From W11650 sp041844915 (GTDB taxonomy: Bacteria; Bacillota; Clostridia; Lachnospirales; Vallitaleaceae): a DNA stretch of 27,232 bases. Shown here in pieces: positions 7,595-14,731 of this stretch (the first letter of the stretch is position 1; the number at the start of each line of letters is the position of its first letter). The translations under genes were made by a program, and so were the position numbers. The DNA is taken from contig JBGZBY010000076.1 in assembly GCA_041844915.1 (NCBI GenBank), positions 1 through 27,232 of the forward strand, read 5' to 3'. The notes beneath the pieces were generated by a model. The model was not told the origin of the DNA. It did not search any database and saw only the letters and a program-made list of their open reading frames with translations.

Positions 7595-7921
7595 ATGAAG
7601 GTAGTAAGAAATGAAGAAGCTCTTACAAGACAAATGGGAGAAGGCACTCTGCACAAGGTCATGAGCTATGATGACAATTTGATGGTTTGTGAATTGACCT
7701 TTGAGGCGGGAGCAACCGGTAAGCTGCATTCGCATCCGCATACGCAGATTACCTATGCGATTTCCGGAGAGCATTCTTTTGAGATTGATGGTGAAACGGT
7801 GGTATTAAAGGCGGGAGATACGGTGTATATTCCTTCGGGAGCAATGCATAACTCTACCTGTCTTAGCGCCGGTAAAATTGTTGACATATTCTCGCCGAAA
7901 AGAGAGGATTTCTTGCCGTAG
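7595..7921 (+). CDS. Small single-domain cupin protein
   Basis: A 108-residue protein consisting of one cupin barrel. Metal-ligand motif 1 is visible as GKLHSHPHTQITYAISGEH (two or three His, a Gln/Thr and a later Glu/His). Motif 2 is GDTVYIPSGAMHN with its His. Such proteins bind a divalent metal; some act as small dioxygenases or isomerases, others as ligand sensors, and the sequence does not decide between these. The ATG at 7595 is preferred over an in-frame TTG at 7574 because GGAAGGAG (7581-7588) lies 6 nt upstream of the ATG. It is a single-gene unit with its own candidate promoter. Confidence 0.88.
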   Translation: MKVVRNEEALTRQMGEGTLHKVMSYDDNLMVCELTFEAGATGKLHSHPHTQITYAISGEHSFEIDGETVVLKAGDTVYIPSGAMHNSTCLSAGKIVDIFSPKREDFLP

Positions 7922-8277
7922 GAAAATTTGACGCAGCAAGATATTTTCTAGGGGATAATGCAGTTTTCCAAATAGAAGAGAGCCAATTAATATTCAGGAG
8001 GATGGACAGGGAGCCATGGCGCGAGAAATGAAAGGCGCAGATATTTTTTGAGAGGTAAGAGCCTTTGACTGCGGCTGCGAGGGCTGGAGGCTGTCGTGCG
8101 GCGGCAATGGCTTTTGCTTTGAACTGCTTTATAAAAAACGGCTGCGGGAGAGCGATGAGAAGCGGCCTTTCATAGTCTTTGAGAGGAGCCTTATCAGGAG
8201 GCAAGGCTAAGGTTCACAGGAATAAATCACACTGACCGGAAAAGGTCAAGAAAAATTTAGAAAGAAGAAAAACAGGA
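7922..8277. other. 356-bp spacer without a supported gene
   Basis: No reading frame here has both a start and a ribosome binding site of useful length. AGGAGG at about 7998-8003 is followed only by a 9-codon ORF. A short hairpin, TGACC (8233-8237) and GGTCA (8244-8248), lies 30 bp before the amidase start and might affect its leader. No clear promoter was found. Confidence 0.5.
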
Positions 8278-10218
8278 ATGAAATACAAAAAGACAGCGAC
8301 GGCAATATTTACGCTTTTAATACTGTGGCTGCAAGCAGCCCTTGCTTTTGCAGATTCGGCGATGACTATCAAGCTTGACGGAGAAGCTCACTCGGTATTT
8401 GCGGCACAGGTCATGCTGAATGGGGAAAGCATTCCGATGCTTGTTCCGCCCTATGTACAGGCTTCGCGAATTGTTGTGCCGGTTCGCTTTTTGGCGGAGC
8501 ATGTCAATGCCGATGTCAAATGGGAGCCGGTCGAGAAAAAAATCTTGATTACCACTCTGCAAAAGGAAATAGAGCTTTGGGTAAACCGGCCGTTGATGCT
8601 GGTCAATGGGCAGGAAATTGCTCTGGATAGCGGCTCGGTTCCGAGAATTGCCGTATTTGAAAATGGGGAAATGCGGACGATGGTGCCGCTTAGAGCAATC
8701 GGAGAAGCGCTTGGCTTTGAGGTGAGTTTTGATGCGGCGAGCAGGACAGGGATTTTGACAGAGAAAAAGCCGCAGTCGGCAGCGCCTGCTGACAACACCT
8801 ATTTTGCCAGCGCGGCAGCCGGAAATACGATCGAAAAGGCCGAGGTCATGGTCTATAATGGTCTGGTGGTTCTGCGAATGAGCGGTATTTTGGAGAAAAA
8901 GGTAAAAATTTCTACCTTGGAGGCGCCGAGCCGAATCATTTTCGACGTGGAGGGCGCAACCTTTGCTCCGGGAAAATGGGAATTTCTGCCAATTTCCTAT
9001 GACAATATCAATAAAATTCGAGTGGCTCAGTTTCAAGAGAGCGGAGAGGGAAAAGAGCCGATTAGCCGGATTGTTTTTGAGGTGGCAAAGCTGGGAGATA
9101 TCAATGGTTTGAAATACTTTTTTGCAGACAATTCGTTGCAGATTGATATTCGCTCTATTGAAGCCATGGCACAGGGAATCAGTAAGGAAGATCCTGTCGA
9201 TAAGGCGGTATCGGAAAAGCCGGCCAGTCCGCAAATGCCCTCCGATTCGACAACAGGAAGCATTGATGCCTCTCAGGGCGATTGGAAGGAAACCATCCAA
9301 AAGCGATTGAGTCAAGCGGTGCTTTTGCCCCTGCCATCAGCGCAGGAGCTGTCAGACGCGAACAAATATGTTCATATTCTGATCGACCCCGGCCACGGCG
9401 GGCGTGATCCGGGAACTATCTCCTTCAATCAGCGAAAAGAAAAGGACTTTGCCTTAGCGGCTTCCTTAAAGCTGAGAGATGATCTGCAAAGCATGGGCTA
9501 TACGGTTTATATGACCAGAGAGACTGATGTTTATCCGGAGCTGATGGCCAGAGCCAATATGGCAAATTCGCTGAAGGTGGATATTTTTATCAGCATGCAT
9601 GCCAATTCGGTTGATCCGAATCGCCTTCCGAACGGGATTGAGGTTTGGTATAGCGGGGTCAGCAAGGTTGGCGACTATTCCTCGCTGGAGAAAAAATTAG
9701 CGGCAATGGTTGACAAGAGCTTGATTGGCGTAACTTCTGCGGTGGATCGGGGAATAAAGATAGCTAAGCATGTGGTAACAGCCAATTCCAAGATGGCGGC
9801 GATTTTAGTGGAGGCGGGATTTTTGAGCAATCCCGTAGAGGAGGAGCTTCTCTTTACGGACAGCTATCGTCAGGTCGTTGCCAGAGCCGTGGCAATTGGA
9901 GTGAACAATTTCATAAGGGAAAACAGAACGGTGCTGGCGGCCTCCAAAAACAGTATGATTGCTGCGGAGCCGATTGCGCCGATCATCCCACAGGACGGCA
10001 AACGAGTTATGTATAAGGTCAATGCTGATGCGCTAAATGTTCGGCAAAGTCCGGGGTTGAATGCGCCGAAATTAGGCAAGGTCTATGAGGGCGAAATTTT
10101 AACGGTTGAATTTGGTGTGGAGGAGATCAAAAAAGACGGTTATACATGGCTTTATACTACGGATAATTCCGGAAACATCGCCGGCTGGCTGGCAAAGGAA
10201 TTTTTGATTGAGCAATAG
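8278..10218 (+). CDS. Secreted N-acetylmuramoyl-L-alanine amidase (CuAO_N1-AMIN-Amidase_3-SH3)
   Basis: This zinc enzyme cleaves the bond between muramic acid and the peptide stem of peptidoglycan, outside the membrane. Residues 1-25 form a signal peptide (basic start, hydrophobic core, likely cut after AFA). Domains in order: a copper-amine-oxidase-like N-terminal domain (about 30-162) with the typical RIVVPVRFLAEHV and MVPLRAIGEALGFEV repeats; an AMIN-like wall-targeting domain (about 185-292); a Ser/Pro/Lys-rich linker; a catalytic Amidase_3 domain (about 365-548); and a bacterial SH3 domain (about 578-646). Zinc and catalytic residues are present: His373 in DPGHGG, Glu388, His441 in SMHANS and Glu512 in VEAGFLSN. 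All expected residues are intact. The ribosome binding site before the ATG is weak (AGAAAGAAG or AGGA). Likely roles are wall turnover or daughter-cell separation. Confidence 0.94.
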   Translation: MKYKKTATAIFTLLILWLQAALAFADSAMTIKLDGEAHSVFAAQVMLNGESIPMLVPPYVQASRIVVPVRFLAEHVNADVKWEPVEKKILITTLQKEIELWVNRPLMLVNGQEIALDSGSVPRIAVFENGEMRTMVPLRAIGEALGFEVSFDAASRTGILTEKKPQSAAPADNTYFASAAAGNTIEKAEVMVYNGLVVLRMSGILEKKVKISTLEAPSRIIFDVEGATFAPGKWEFLPISYDNINKIRVAQFQESGEGKEPISRIVFEVAKLGDINGLKYFFADNSLQIDIRSIEAMAQGISKEDPVDKAVSEKPASPQMPSDSTTGSIDASQGDWKETIQKRLSQAVLLPLPSAQELSDANKYVHILIDPGHGGRDPGTISFNQRKEKDFALAASLKLRDDLQSMGYTVYMTRETDVYPELMARANMANSLKVDIFISMHANSVDPNRLPNGIEVWYSGVSKVGDYSSLEKKLAAMVDKSLIGVTSAVDRGIKIAKHVVTANSKMAAILVEAGFLSNPVEEELLFTDSYRQVVARAVAIGVNNFIRENRTVLAASKNSMIAAEPIAPIIPQDGKRVMYKVNADALNVRQSPGLNAPKLGKVYEGEILTVEFGVEEIKKDGYTWLYTTDNSGNIAGWLAKEFLIEQ

Positions 10219-10241
10219 GTCTTGAAAATATCTTTCGGGAT

Positions 10242-10463
10242 GTGGGAAGGCTTCCACTCTTTGGCTATCAGGCCGAAGGGCGGGAGCCTTTGTATTTTAA
10301 CGGGCAAAAATGGCGGAGAAGGTATAAAATTTGGCGTTTGGAGCAGTTGCTAGAGCATATCCGGTTAGGAGGCTTCCAAGTGCCGACGAAAAAGCTTGAA
10401 GCTATATTTTGCAGGCACATTAAGGAAAAAGAGAAAAGTGCCGATATACAAAAGGTAACATGA
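10242..10463 (+). CDS. Small basic protein of unknown function
   Basis: A 73-codon frame with a GTG start, 24 bp after the amidase stop. The predicted protein has an aromatic and Arg-rich first part (LPLFGYQ, NGQKWRRRYKIW), then a helix-like LEQLLEHIRLGGF and a Lys/Glu-rich tail. Codon choice resembles that of neighbouring genes, which favours a real protein or a recent remnant, but no good ribosome binding site precedes the GTG. I do not recognise the family. It could instead be the tail of a longer gene whose beginning has been lost. Confidence 0.35.
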   Translation: MGRLPLFGYQAEGREPLYFNGQKWRRRYKIWRLEQLLEHIRLGGFQVPTKKLEAIFCRHIKEKEKSADIQKVT

Positions 10464-10480
10464 AAGAAAGAGGGCTGTCC

Positions 10481-10519
10481 GTTTTTTACAAGGCAAAAGG
10501 AAGTTGGCTTGTAAAAAAC
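10481..10519. repeat. 12-bp perfect inverted repeat before the frameshifted gene
   Basis: GTTTTTTACAAG at 10481-10492 and its exact complement at 10508-10519 enclose a 15-nt loop. No T-run follows on the + strand, so it is not a normal terminator for upstream transcription. It lies 55 bp before the next start codon and could be a leader structure or a binding site. Confidence 0.6.
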
Positions 10520-10574
10520 AAGGCAATGTGGAATTGCAGGGGCGGCCGAGGTCGATAGCGCAAGGAGGAATGCT

Positions 10575-11160
10575 ATGATAAACCAAGTAACGCAGACGGG
10601 CTATGAGTACAATAAAGAAGTATTGCCCAAAAATGAGACAGTAAAAAAGGAAAAGGCAAAGGAAGAACCGCAGGAGAATGCGGCGGCTGTTTTGGAGGTG
10701 TCAGCTAAGCCCGAGCCGAAGCAAGTCTATGTGAAGCCGGATATGATGAAAATTCGTCAAATGCAGGCGGAGAATCAGCAGCAAATGCTGAAAAAAATGC
10801 TGGGAACAGCAACGGATACCTTTATTAAACAGGCTGGCGGCTTGAAAAATATCTTAGAGCGGACATTGGCAGGAGAAGCGGTTGAGGGCTTTGATCTGAA
10901 ATTTACCGCAGAGGATATTGAGCAGGCAAAGCTGGACGTGGCGGAAGGCGGTTATTGGAGCGCGGAAAAAACGGCGGAGCGTTTGGTAGATTTTGCTAAA
11001 GCGATTTCCGGCGGAGATGCCGGTCAAAAAGATAGCCTGGTAGCTGCCATCAAAAAAAGGCTTTGAGCAGGCAGAGGAGTTGTGGGGCGGAAAGCTGCCG
11101 CAGATCAGTCAAGATACCTATCGCTTGACAATGGAAAAATTGGAAAACTGGGTAGAGTAA
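10575..11160 (+). pseudogene. Conserved clostridial protein of unknown function, frameshifted near its 3' end at an A7 run
   Basis: The uninterrupted frame runs 10575-11066 (163 aa) from an ATG with a strong AAGGAGG site (10562-10568). It encodes a Lys/Glu/Pro-rich N-terminal region, then a conserved-looking part with LGTATDTFIKQAGG, FTAEDIEQAKLDVAEGGYWSAE and TAERLVDFAKAISGG. At 11052-11058 there is a run of seven A. Reading one base forward from there gives 33 further codons to TAA 11158-11160, containing GFEQAEELWGGKLPQISQDT and a Trp near the end. From memory, homologues continue as KKGFEEAxxxWGGxLPDISQxTYDAVMxKxDxW, so the second frame is the true C-terminus (194 aa in total). The gene is therefore broken by a single inserted A, misassembled, or rescued by slippage on the A-run. 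No function can be given; the protein looks soluble and mostly helical. Confidence 0.7.
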
Positions 11161-11163
11161 AAC

Positions 11164-11258
11164 AGCATTCGCAGCAAGTCCGGCAGGGCCGTCGCTGCTC
11201 ATGCTTTGAATCAATCAAATGACAAAATCAGGATGAAGCTACGCCTCATCCTGATTTT
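11164..11258 (+). repeat. Hairpin-plus-terminator direct repeat, copy 1 (left edge of the AlbA_2 island)
   Basis: This 95-bp unit is almost identical to 12954-13050, differing by two substitutions and one 2-bp indel. It has two structured parts. The first (11165-11204) is a long imperfect hairpin pairing GCAT with ATGC, GCAGC with GCTGC and CGGC with GCCG around a 3-nt loop. The second (11224-11258) is a 13-bp terminator-type stem. It begins 3 bp after the stop of the frameshifted gene. Confidence 0.9.
11224..11258 (+). terminator. Bidirectional intrinsic terminator, copy 1
   Basis: AAAATCAGGATGA (11224-11236) pairs perfectly with TCATCCTGATTTT (11246-11258) around a 9-nt loop. The A-rich left arm and T-rich right arm allow it to work in either direction. 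It would end transcription of the 10575-11160 gene. Confidence 0.85.
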
Positions 11259-11571
11259 ATTATTTGGCGGAATCGGTAAGGGGAATAATACTGTAATGAT
11301 GAGAGTACAAGAAATCCCAATAAAATCAGGCATTAAAGGTTTTTGCAAAGCTTTTAAGCTTTGAGGATGGATAGACTGTCACTCAATTTTTATACTCAAA
11401 ATATGAAAAGCTCATCTGTGATGAAACCAAGGAAAAATTAGAAGAAATTGAAGAAAAAGCATTAGAACTATATTTTAATTAAAAAATGTAGTATAATACA
11501 ATAAAATATTAAGGGGAAATTTTATAAATAAGTATTTAAAAAACACAGCTTTTATAAGAAAGGGGGATTCC
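11259..11571 (+). other. 313-bp AT-rich segment with gene remnants upstream of the AlbA_2 gene
   Basis: Two protein-like fragments are visible. One is a 22-codon frame at 11296-11364 (MMRVQEIPIKSGIKGF...). The other is a frame from about 11376 to TAA at 11480-11482, with no start codon, ending KYEKLICDETKEK and then LEEIEEKALELYFN, which looks like the C-terminus of a larger protein. An 8-bp palindrome, CAAAGCTT and AAGCTTTG, lies at 11346-11363. The base composition matches the AlbA_2 gene and not the surrounding chromosome, so these are probably debris carried in with it. Confidence 0.5.
11492..11497 (+). promoter_or_regulatory. Candidate -10 element for the AlbA_2 gene
   Basis: A perfect TATAAT lies 75 bp before the ATG at 11572, in an AT-rich context. 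The -35 at the right distance (TATATT, 11469-11474) is a poor match, so the promoter is only plausible. A strong AAGGGGG ribosome binding site sits just before the ATG. Confidence 0.4.
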
Positions 11572-12912
11572 ATGGAAAATAATCAGTTGGAATATAAATC
11601 CGATATTCCTAAAAAAACAAACCAGCTGAAAGCAGAGATAGTATCCTTTCTTAACTCTCAAGGCGGAGCCATATTGCTTGGTGTAGATGATGATGGGAAT
11701 AAAATAGAGCATAGTGAGAAACGATACAAGCAGTGGGAAGAGATCATCAGCAATTGGATATTCAATGCATTTTATCCAAGTGTTATTGATTTGATTGAAA
11801 TAAAAACAGATGGAGTGTTTACTATATCAATCAAAAAAGGAATAAATAAGCCGTATTATTACAAAGATGGGGAAGGCTTTAATTCAAAGGGCGTATATAT
11901 AAGAGTAGGAAGTACCAAAAGACTTGCAAGCTACGAAGAAATACAACGAATGATGATAGCCAGTAAATCAGGGGAATACGAAAAATTGTCATCAGAAAAT
12001 CAAAGCCTGACATTTGAATATGTAAGGATGAAATTGAAAGAGAAGGAGATAGAGTTTGATCTAAGAGGATCTTCATTATTAAATACTGATGGGAAATATA
12101 ACAATGCAGCCCTGCTGCTTAGTGATCAAAACCCCACCGTGAGTAAGCTTGCAGTGTTTCAAGGAACAGATGTATCCGTATTTTTAGATAAGAAAGAATT
12201 TACAGGTTCTGTTATGAAGCAGTTGGATGATATTTTATACTTCTCAAACCTTTCTAATAAAAAGAAAATAATCATAACGGGGAAACCTCAGAGAGAGGAA
12301 TATGATGATATTCCCCAAAGGGCATTGAGGGAGGCCATATGTAATTGTTTTTGCCATAGAGATTATTCTCTTAGTGGGGATATAAAGGTAGAGTACTATG
12401 ATGATAGAGTAATGATATTTTCTCCGGGATCTCTGCCGAATGGATTAACTGTAGAGGATATAAAAGCTGGAATGACAGCCAAAAGAAATCAAATCCTTTT
12501 GGATGCTCTTGATAAGGCTGATTTTATAGAAAACTACGCATCAGGGGTTAGGCGAATATTCAAAGACTACGAAGATTATGATAAAAAACCGGAGTATAAA
12601 ACGTCGGATAATGGAGTAATACTTACCTTATATAACAGAAATTACAGCAGTGAAAATGTCCCTAAGAATGTCCCTAAGAATGTCCCTAAGAATGTCCCTA
12701 AGAATGTCCCTAAAAAATTACTTGCAAAAGAAAGACAGAGGTTCATTGTGGAAGAAATAGCAAATAATCCCAAAGTTACCATTGTTGAGTTAAGTAATAA
12801 GCTTGATGTATCCGACAAGACGATAAAAAGAGATATAGAAAAACTAAAAAATGAAAACAAGCTTTATAGGCAGGGCAGTTTAACCGATGGAAGCTGGATG
12901 GTTATAAAATAA
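11572..12912 (+). CDS. AlbA_2 (Schlafen-like)/RecG-like ATP-binding transcriptional regulator
   Basis: A 446-residue protein of the family often labelled ATP-binding or RecG-like helicase, although no helicase domain is present. The N-terminal AlbA_2 domain (about 1-120) shows LEYKSD, the conserved NSQGGAILLGVDDDG and a later YIRVGSTKRLAS. A HATPase_c_4 domain (about 245-350) has ALREAICNCFCHRDYS and FSPGSLPNG. The C-terminal part (about 385-446) is a winged helix-turn-helix with NNPKVTIVELSNKLDVSDKT. Between the last two is a five-fold NVPK tandem repeat. AGA/ATA-rich codons and low GC contrast with all neighbours and indicate horizontal transfer. It lies alone between two direct repeats. 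Such proteins are common on mobile and accessory DNA; a DNA-binding regulatory role is likely, and a defence role is possible but not shown. Confidence 0.88.
   Translation: MENNQLEYKSDIPKKTNQLKAEIVSFLNSQGGAILLGVDDDGNKIEHSEKRYKQWEEIISNWIFNAFYPSVIDLIEIKTDGVFTISIKKGINKPYYYKDGEGFNSKGVYIRVGSTKRLASYEEIQRMMIASKSGEYEKLSSENQSLTFEYVRMKLKEKEIEFDLRGSSLLNTDGKYNNAALLLSDQNPTVSKLAVFQGTDVSVFLDKKEFTGSVMKQLDDILYFSNLSNKKKIIITGKPQREEYDDIPQRALREAICNCFCHRDYSLSGDIKVEYYDDRVMIFSPGSLPNGLTVEDIKAGMTAKRNQILLDALDKADFIENYASGVRRIFKDYEDYDKKPEYKTSDNGVILTLYNRNYSSENVPKNVPKNVPKNVPKNVPKKLLAKERQRFIVEEIANNPKVTIVELSNKLDVSDKTIKRDIEKLKNENKLYRQGSLTDGSWMVIK
12655..12714 (+). repeat. Five 12-bp tandem units encoding NVPK
   Basis: AATGTCCCTAAG is repeated five times in frame (last unit ends AAA). 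It forms the linker between the ATP-binding and winged-helix domains. Near-perfect DNA identity suggests recent expansion and a length that can vary in steps of four residues without breaking the frame. Confidence 0.95.
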
Positions 12913-12953
12913 TGCAGCAAAATCTGAAGCAGCATGACGGAGGAATGGAGGAA

Positions 12954-13050
12954 AGCATTCGCAGCAAGTTCGGCAGAGCCGTCCTGCTGCTCATGCTTTG
13001 AATCAATCAAATGACAAAATCAGGATGAAGCTACGCCTCATCCTGATTTT
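12954..13050 (+). repeat. Hairpin-plus-terminator direct repeat, copy 2 (right edge of the AlbA_2 island)
   Basis: A 97-bp near-identical partner of 11164-11258. Its first hairpin (12955-12996) keeps GCAT/ATGC and CGGC/GCCG and extends the lower stem to GCAGCA/TGCTGC through the 2-bp insertion. The two substitutions fall in unpaired positions. It starts 41 bp after the AlbA_2 stop. Confidence 0.9.
13016..13050 (+). terminator. Bidirectional intrinsic terminator, copy 2
   Basis: This has the same 13-bp perfect stem as copy 1: left arm 13016-13028, right arm 13038-13050, 9-nt loop. It would end AlbA_2 transcription before the ferritin-like gene. Confidence 0.85.
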
Positions 13051-13219
13051 GCCGCTTGATTGAGTTTTTTTATTGCAAAAAAGGATTTTGGGGGTGGAGG
13101 GAGAATAATAAAGGGCAGGATTGTTTTTTGGAAATGGGAAAGGCTGCTTTGGGGCGGAGGATTTGTTTTTTCGTGTTCGGGTGGCGGAGGTTTGACGGGA
13201 TATTCAAAAGGAGGTAGTC
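13051..13219 (+). other. G-rich leader of the ferritin-like gene
   Basis: Between the terminator and the ferritin-like ATG the + strand carries G-run clusters: GGGGGTGGAGGG at about 13090-13101, GGGGCGGAGG at 13151-13160 and GGGTGGCGGAGG at 13179-13190. The first and last have four GG runs with 1-nt loops, enough for a two-tetrad G-quadruplex. The promoter should be here, but no convincing -35/-10 pair was found. Confidence 0.4.
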
Positions 13220-13687
13220 ATGGAACAAAGGTTTACAGCGCAGGAGGTATTGCAGCTGGCGATTAATCTGGAAGAAGAGGGAGTAGTATTTTATCGCCAA
13301 TATGCGGAGCTGGCAAAAGGCGAGGTTCGCGCGTTGCTGCTACAGATGGCGGAGGACGAAAAGGAGCATGCCAAGGTGTTTCAGGGCTTTTACAATGAGC
13401 TGGGAGATGAGAATGGCAACCATGATTATTTGATGACGGATTCGGTGCAGGATTATTTTGCTTCCTTTACCGCTTCTTTGGCCTTTGCCAGAGAGCAGAA
13501 AAAGCCGGAAAGCTTGAAGGAGGCGATTGCCGTGGCGATAGAAACCGAACAGCTGACGATCGATTACTATGCTTCGCTGCGTAAATTCCAAGAGGATAAG
13601 CAGCTAAACGCGGCTCTGGATAGATTGATCGGTGAGGAAACCAGACATCGTGACCGACTAAAAAAGATGCTGGCAGAAATAGCATAA
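13220..13687 (+). CDS. Ferritin-like di-iron protein (rubrerythrin domain only)
   Basis: A 155-residue four-helix protein with the di-iron ligands of the rubrerythrin/ferritin-like group: Glu19 in NLEEEGVVFY, Glu47 and His50 in EDEKEHA, a Glu in AIETEQ (about 108), and Glu140 and His143 in IGEETRH. There is no C-terminal rubredoxin CxxC pair, so it is not a full rubrerythrin. Relatives reduce peroxide or handle iron in anaerobes, and either role is possible. It has an excellent AAAAGGAGG site 5 nt from the ATG and ends 13 bp before the dgt-like gene, so it may head that operon. Confidence 0.87.
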   Translation: MEQRFTAQEVLQLAINLEEEGVVFYRQYAELAKGEVRALLLQMAEDEKEHAKVFQGFYNELGDENGNHDYLMTDSVQDYFASFTASLAFAREQKKPESLKEAIAVAIETEQLTIDYYASLRKFQEDKQLNAALDRLIGEETRHRDRLKKMLAEIA

Positions 13688-13700
13688 TAGAGGTTTTTGT

Positions 13701-14729
13701 ATGAATTTAAGGCAGCGACAATATGAAAGGGAAAAATTGTTGTTAAGTCCCTACGCCTGCTTTAGTGAAAGTGCGCAAAGCAGCAGAGAATATCCGGAGC
13801 TTCCATGCGATATGAGAACGGATTTTCAACGGGACAGGGACAGGATACTGCATTCCAAGGCTTTTCGCCGATTAAAGCATAAAACGCAGGTATTTATTGC
13901 GCCGGAAGGAGATCATTATCGGACTCGCTTAACTCATACATTGGAAGTGGCTCAAATAGCCAGAAGCATTGCCCGCTCCTTATCGTTAAATGAGGATTTG
14001 ACGGAAGCGATTGCGCTGGGGCATGATTTGGGGCATACGCCGTTCGGGCATGCCGGAGAGCGTGCGTTGGCGGACGCCTGCAAGGAAATTTTGCCGGAGG
14101 AGGAGATCACCTTTGAGCATAACGAGCAAAGCGTCCGAATCGTAGAGCGCTTGGAAAATAACAATCGAGGGCTGAATTTGACCAGAGAGGTCAGAGATGG
14201 CATTTTAAATCATCCCAGCCGCTGTATGCCTTTTACCTTAGAAGGAAAGGTGGTTCGGCTGTCGGATAAGATCGCCTATATCAATCATGACATTGACGAC
14301 GCGCTTCGGGGCAAGGTAATCTGTGAAGCAGATTTGCCAAAGCATTTGACGAGCGTATTGGGGAAAAATACCAAGGAAAGGCTGAACACTTTGATTCATG
14401 ATGTGGTTAATAATTCTCTGGAAAAGCCGGACGTCTACATGTCGCCGGAGGTGGACAAGGCCATGCACGAGCTTAGGGTCTACATGTTTCAGCATGTCTA
14501 CATCGGTTCAAGGGCAAAAAATGAAGAATTTAAGGCCAAGCGTATGCTGAGGACTTTGTTTGAGCATTTTATTCAGCATTGGCAGGATTTGCCGGAGGAA
14601 TATGCCAGACAGGTCGTTGAGTATGCTTCTCCCAAAAGAGTCGTGCTGGATTATATCTCCGGAATGACGGATCAATATGCGATTCGCAAATTTGAGGAGA
14701 TATTTGTTCCCGGAGTTTGGAAGGAATAG
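13701..14729 (+). CDS. dgt: dGTPase-like HD-domain triphosphohydrolase
   Basis: This HD-superfamily protein probably hydrolyses dNTPs to deoxynucleoside and triphosphate. The 342-residue length is that of the short Gram-positive type. Metal ligands visible: His79 in RLTHTLEV, His108-Asp109 in LGHDLGHTPFGHAGE, and Asp189 in LSDKIAYINHDIDDA. The N-terminal CDMRTDFQRDRDRILHSKAF with FRRLKHKTQVF is typical. A gene of this family often precedes dnaG and sigA in Clostridia, as here, consistent with control of dNTP pools at replication. The TAG stop is 2 bp before the dnaG ATG. Confidence 0.92.
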   Translation: MNLRQRQYEREKLLLSPYACFSESAQSSREYPELPCDMRTDFQRDRDRILHSKAFRRLKHKTQVFIAPEGDHYRTRLTHTLEVAQIARSIARSLSLNEDLTEAIALGHDLGHTPFGHAGERALADACKEILPEEEITFEHNEQSVRIVERLENNNRGLNLTREVRDGILNHPSRCMPFTLEGKVVRLSDKIAYINHDIDDALRGKVICEADLPKHLTSVLGKNTKERLNTLIHDVVNNSLEKPDVYMSPEVDKAMHELRVYMFQHVYIGSRAKNEEFKAKRMLRTLFEHFIQHWQDLPEEYARQVVEYASPKRVVLDYISGMTDQYAIRKFEEIFVPGVWKE

Positions 14730-14731
14730 CT

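Noticed and set aside
8317..9315. 332-codon open frame on the minus strand over the amidase
   Set aside because: It is fully antisense to conserved amidase domains, with no recognisable motifs or start signals.
13060..13266. Gly-rich 68-codon frame before the ferritin-like gene
   Set aside because: It overlaps the start of the ferritin-like gene in another frame, has no ribosome binding site, and its glycines simply reflect the G-runs of the leader.
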